A stretch of 7,672 nt of DNA from Syntrophobacteria bacterium. Its GTDB lineage: Bacteria > Desulfobacterota > Syntrophobacteria > JARFUL01. The notes below the pieces were generated by a model, which was not told the DNA's origin, did not search any database, and saw only the letters and a list, made by a program, of their open reading frames with translations. The number at the start of each line of letters is the position of its first letter. The first letter of the stretch is position 1. The stretch is taken from contig JARFUL010000066.1 of the NCBI GenBank assembly GCA_029289015.1, forward strand, positions 1-7,672, given 5' to 3'. Both the position numbers and the translations under genes were made by a program. This document shows, piece by piece, positions 6,107 through 7,672 of this stretch.

Positions 6107-6456
6107 GGGGGCGAAACGGGTTCGACGGAGTTAGTGAAGCCCAGGTTGCACGCCGAGGTACTGTCTGCTCGTAAAACAGGCAGAAACGCATAGACGCGGA
6201 CGATTACGCGTACGCCGTGGCTGCTTAAAGGCCACCGCCCTCTCGGTTCTTCCCCGTGAGGCCGAAAAGGGCGCCGATTAGCGGGGTTGCCTCTCTCTAA
6301 TGCCCACTAAGAGGGCGGCGAGAATTTAGTGGGATAGCTGCACCGGTATCCGGCTTGGGGGAGCCCGGTCCGGCGAATACCAAAACCCATGATAAGCGTG
6401 TAGAAGCCTCGGTGGAATATCTTCGGACGCGGGTTCAACTCCCGCCGCCTCCACCA
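6107..6456 (+). ncRNA. ssrA: Transfer-messenger RNA (tmRNA)
   Basis: This one-piece tmRNA of about 350 nt rescues stalled ribosomes with SmpB. The 5' end GGGGGCG (6107-6113) pairs with CGCCTCC (6446-6452). It includes the G3-U70 wobble used by alanyl-tRNA synthetase and is followed by A and an encoded CCA (6454-6456). The T arm is GCGGG-TTCAACT-CCCGC (6429-6445). The tag frame starts at GCG 6196, after the upstream TAGAC element, and ends at TAA 6226-6228, giving ADDYAYAVAA. The stop codon lies in the loop of a GTGGC/GCCAC stem (6217-6221 with 6231-6235). Pseudoknot pairings are visible downstream, such as CCACTAA with TTTAGTGG between about 6303 and 6334. It is neither permuted nor interrupted. 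Confidence 0.98.
6196..6228 (+). other. tmRNA tag-peptide reading frame (ADDYAYAVAA)
   Basis: The tag frame reads GCG GAC GAT TAC GCG TAC GCC GTG GCT GCT TAA. The resume codon GCG follows TAGAC, equivalent to the TAGTC before the E. coli resume codon. The tag ends in AVAA, a hydrophobic Ala-Ala C-terminus of the kind recognised by ClpXP and related proteases. The first alanine is the residue charged on tmRNA itself in addition to this encoded decapeptide. Confidence 0.93.
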
Positions 6457-6469
6457 ATTTGTATTGATT

Positions 6470-6506
6470 TCAGGAGGTTACCAGCATAGGTGGCCTCCTG
6501 ATTTTT
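6470..6506 (+). terminator. Rho-independent terminator of ssrA
   Basis: The arm TCAGGAGGTTACC (6470-6482) pairs over 13 bp, with two adjacent G-U pairs, with GGTGGCCTCCTGA (6489-6501) around the loop AGCATA. A TTTTT run follows at 6502-6506. It begins 13 bases after the tmRNA CCA end, as expected for its terminator. Confidence 0.92.
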
Positions 6507-6934
6507 GTATGGATGTTGTACCGCCGGGCGGCAAAAATAAGCTCATATCGGAGAGCCCAGAGAAATCGAAGGCTGGAATGGGGGCTTGCTTACGAGTAGA
6601 AACGTTCGCAGGGATATGAAAATAATATTCGAGTTAGCCAGGAGCGTTTAACCTGCTGAGATGTTAGGCTAGAGCCAAATATGCAAATATTGATTACCTC
6701 ACCTTCAGTATCACCACCAGCACCTGCATCCTCCCAAAACGGTTGCTCGGTTCACCTCAGAACAAAAATACGGTATCATGGACATTAGTCCATCTACGCC
6801 ACATTCAAGCTCGATCTATCTGTAAGTTGCTTCGGGATTTATCCGGGGGGCAGGGAGTCATTTTCTCATATCAATCTGTATAAATTGAGAAAACCCACTC
6901 AAATAGTAAGCCTTGTTTTGTGGGAGGGGGCTTG
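6507..6934. other. 428-base stretch without a supported gene, lower GC than upstream
   Basis: No frame of useful length on either strand looks like a protein, and no tRNA or other RNA gene was recognised. The content is clearly more AT-rich than the operon before it and resembles the sensor gene after it. Small structures are present: a hairpin ATGGAC-ATTA-GTCCAT at 6778-6793, a tandem CAAATAT at 6676-6682 and 6684-6690, and the inverted repeat at 6861-6893. It may be decayed or acquired DNA, but no recognisable pseudogene, integrase remnant or copy of the tmRNA 3' end was seen. Confidence 0.5.
6855..6893 (+). promoter_or_regulatory. Inverted repeat with possible promoter before the PAS gene
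   Basis: TTTTCTCA (6861-6868) and TGAGAAAA (6886-6893) form a perfect 8-bp inverted repeat with 17 bases between the arms. A TATAAA (6879-6884) lies in the interval. A weak GAGTCA (6855-6860) stands 18 bases before it as a possible -35. A transcript starting near 6891 would have a leader of about 44 nt before the ATG at 6935. Operator, promoter or chance are all possible. Confidence 0.3.
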
Positions 6935-7672
6935 ATGAAAGACGAGGCCGCAACAGAAGGGCAGCTTATACATAAGCCGATGAATCTTAGGCAGCGGGTT
7001 GCTGAGCTAAAGGCAGCGAAAGCAAAGCTTAAGCGGGCGGAGGAGGCGCTGAAGGAGAGTGAAAAGAAATACAGATTGTTATTGAAGAACCTTCCGAATA
7101 TTGTTTACAAAGGATTCAAAGACTGGTCTATCGAGTTTATTGACAACAAGATCGAGTTATTGACCGGTTATAGCATGGATGAATTTAATTCCAGGAGAAT
7201 GAAATGGTCTGACATAATTATCAAGGATGATATTGGACCAGCAAAGGAAAAGTTTATCCAGGCCCTGAAAACAGATAAGTCATACGTAAGAGAGTATAGG
7301 ATCAGGAATAAGTATGGGAATATCCTTTGGATACAGGCGAGGGGACAGATAGTTTGTAATGAAAATGGGGATCTTGAATATGTAAGCGGTGTCTTTTTTG
7401 ATATCACTGAGCGCAAGCGTGCGGAAGAGATGCTTAAGCAATCACGCGACAAGCTGGAAAAACGGTTTGATGAGCGCACCATAGAACTGTTAAAGTTAAA
7501 TAAGAAGCTGCAGTATGAGATAGAAGAAAGAAAAGAGGTAGAGAATGATCTGAGAAAAAGAGAAGCTGAATTGGAGATTCAAACCAATAAGCTCGAAGAA
7601 TTAAATGCTGCATTGAGGGTTCTACTGGAACGGCGGGAGGAGGATAAGAAAGAGCTGAAAGAAAATGTCTTG
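6935..7672 (+). CDS. PAS-domain signalling protein, C-terminus beyond the window (probable PAS-LuxR regulator)
   Basis: The frame from ATG 6935 stays open for 246 codons to the last base, so the gene is cut by the edge. GGGAGG at 6922-6927 lies 7 nt before the ATG. Residues 18-50 form a Lys/Ala/Glu-rich coiled coil. Residues about 44-157 are a PAS fold (YRLLLKNLPNIVYKG, WSIEFIDNKIELLTGYS, YGNILWIQARGQIV, GVFFDITERKRAEE). Residues 160-246 are another long charged coiled coil. No signal peptide or membrane segment is seen, so it is probably cytosolic. The linker ELNAALRVLLERREEDKKEL resembles that of deltaproteobacterial PAS proteins ending in a LuxR-type helix-turn-helix; that ending is inferred. 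A histidine kinase ending is the alternative. Lower GC than its neighbours suggests a different history. Confidence 0.85.
   Translation, partial: MKDEAATEGQLIHKPMNLRQRVAELKAAKAKLKRAEEALKESEKKYRLLLKNLPNIVYKGFKDWSIEFIDNKIELLTGYSMDEFNSRRMKWSDIIIKDDIGPAKEKFIQALKTDKSYVREYRIRNKYGNILWIQARGQIVCNENGDLEYVSGVFFDITERKRAEEMLKQSRDKLEKRFDERTIELLKLNKKLQYEIEERKEVENDLRKREAELEIQTNKLEELNAALRVLLERREEDKKELKENVL

Noticed and set aside
6690..6835. Short - strand peptides in the gene-free stretch (one starts MQVLVVILKVR after GGGAGG)
   Set aside because: They stop after 11-16 codons and match no family I can name; too short to call a gene or pseudogene.
7168..7482. - strand open frame opposite the PAS gene
   Set aside because: It is antisense to a frame with a clear PAS domain and has no recognisable motif.
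1..7672. CRISPR arrays, insertion sequences, rRNA or tRNA genes, replication origin
   Set aside because: No spaced repeats, transposase frames, terminal inverted repeats, rRNA segments or tRNA cloverleafs other than the tRNA-like part of tmRNA were seen.

Overview
The window is an almost fully coding, high-GC stretch of bacterial housekeeping chromosome on the + strand, followed by a lower-GC tail. The order is ffh end, rpsP, khpA, rimM, trmD, an unassigned SPOUT methyltransferase, rplS, rnhB, yraN, rsmI, an HPr-like gene, smpB, ssrA, then a PAS sensor gene cut by the right edge. This order, the arginine AGG codons frequent despite high GC, and the PAS sensor family suggest a Desulfobacterota (former Deltaproteobacteria) or Nitrospirota-like organism. 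That placement is inference; no marker here fixes the taxon.

Positions 1-131 hold the last codons of ffh (SRP54). Positions 201-3170 are an extended version of the classical rpsP-rimM-trmD-rplS operon, with khpA after rpsP and a second SPOUT methyltransferase between trmD and rplS. The two ribosomal protein genes have strong Shine-Dalgarno sites. rimM has almost none, and trmD has one only 2 nt from its ATG, just after a hairpin. This fits the known low expression of the two RNA-processing proteins relative to S16 and L19. Positions 3176-5118 hold rnhB (RNase HII), yraN (UPF0102) and rsmI (16S C1402 2'-O-methyltransferase).

Positions 5178-6506 form a trans-translation block. It contains an HPr-like protein whose stop overlaps the smpB start, then smpB, then an ssrA (tmRNA) gene with its own sigma70-type promoter, tag ADDYAYAVAA, encoded CCA and a strong intrinsic terminator. 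SmpB and tmRNA act together to rescue stalled ribosomes. The HPr-like protein keeps the phosphorylatable His but has Asp at the regulatory Ser46 position.

Positions 6507-6934 contain no gene I can support and are visibly more AT-rich. At 6935 an open frame begins that runs off the window: a soluble PAS-domain protein with long coiled coils, probably a PAS-LuxR type regulator whose DNA-binding end lies beyond the edge. The change in composition and gene type just after the tmRNA 3' end, a common integration site, suggests acquired DNA there, but no integrase or duplicated att site is visible. I found no convincing undescribed multi-gene system. The items most worth a second look are the variant HPr, the uncharacterised SPOUT enzyme and the post-ssrA junction.
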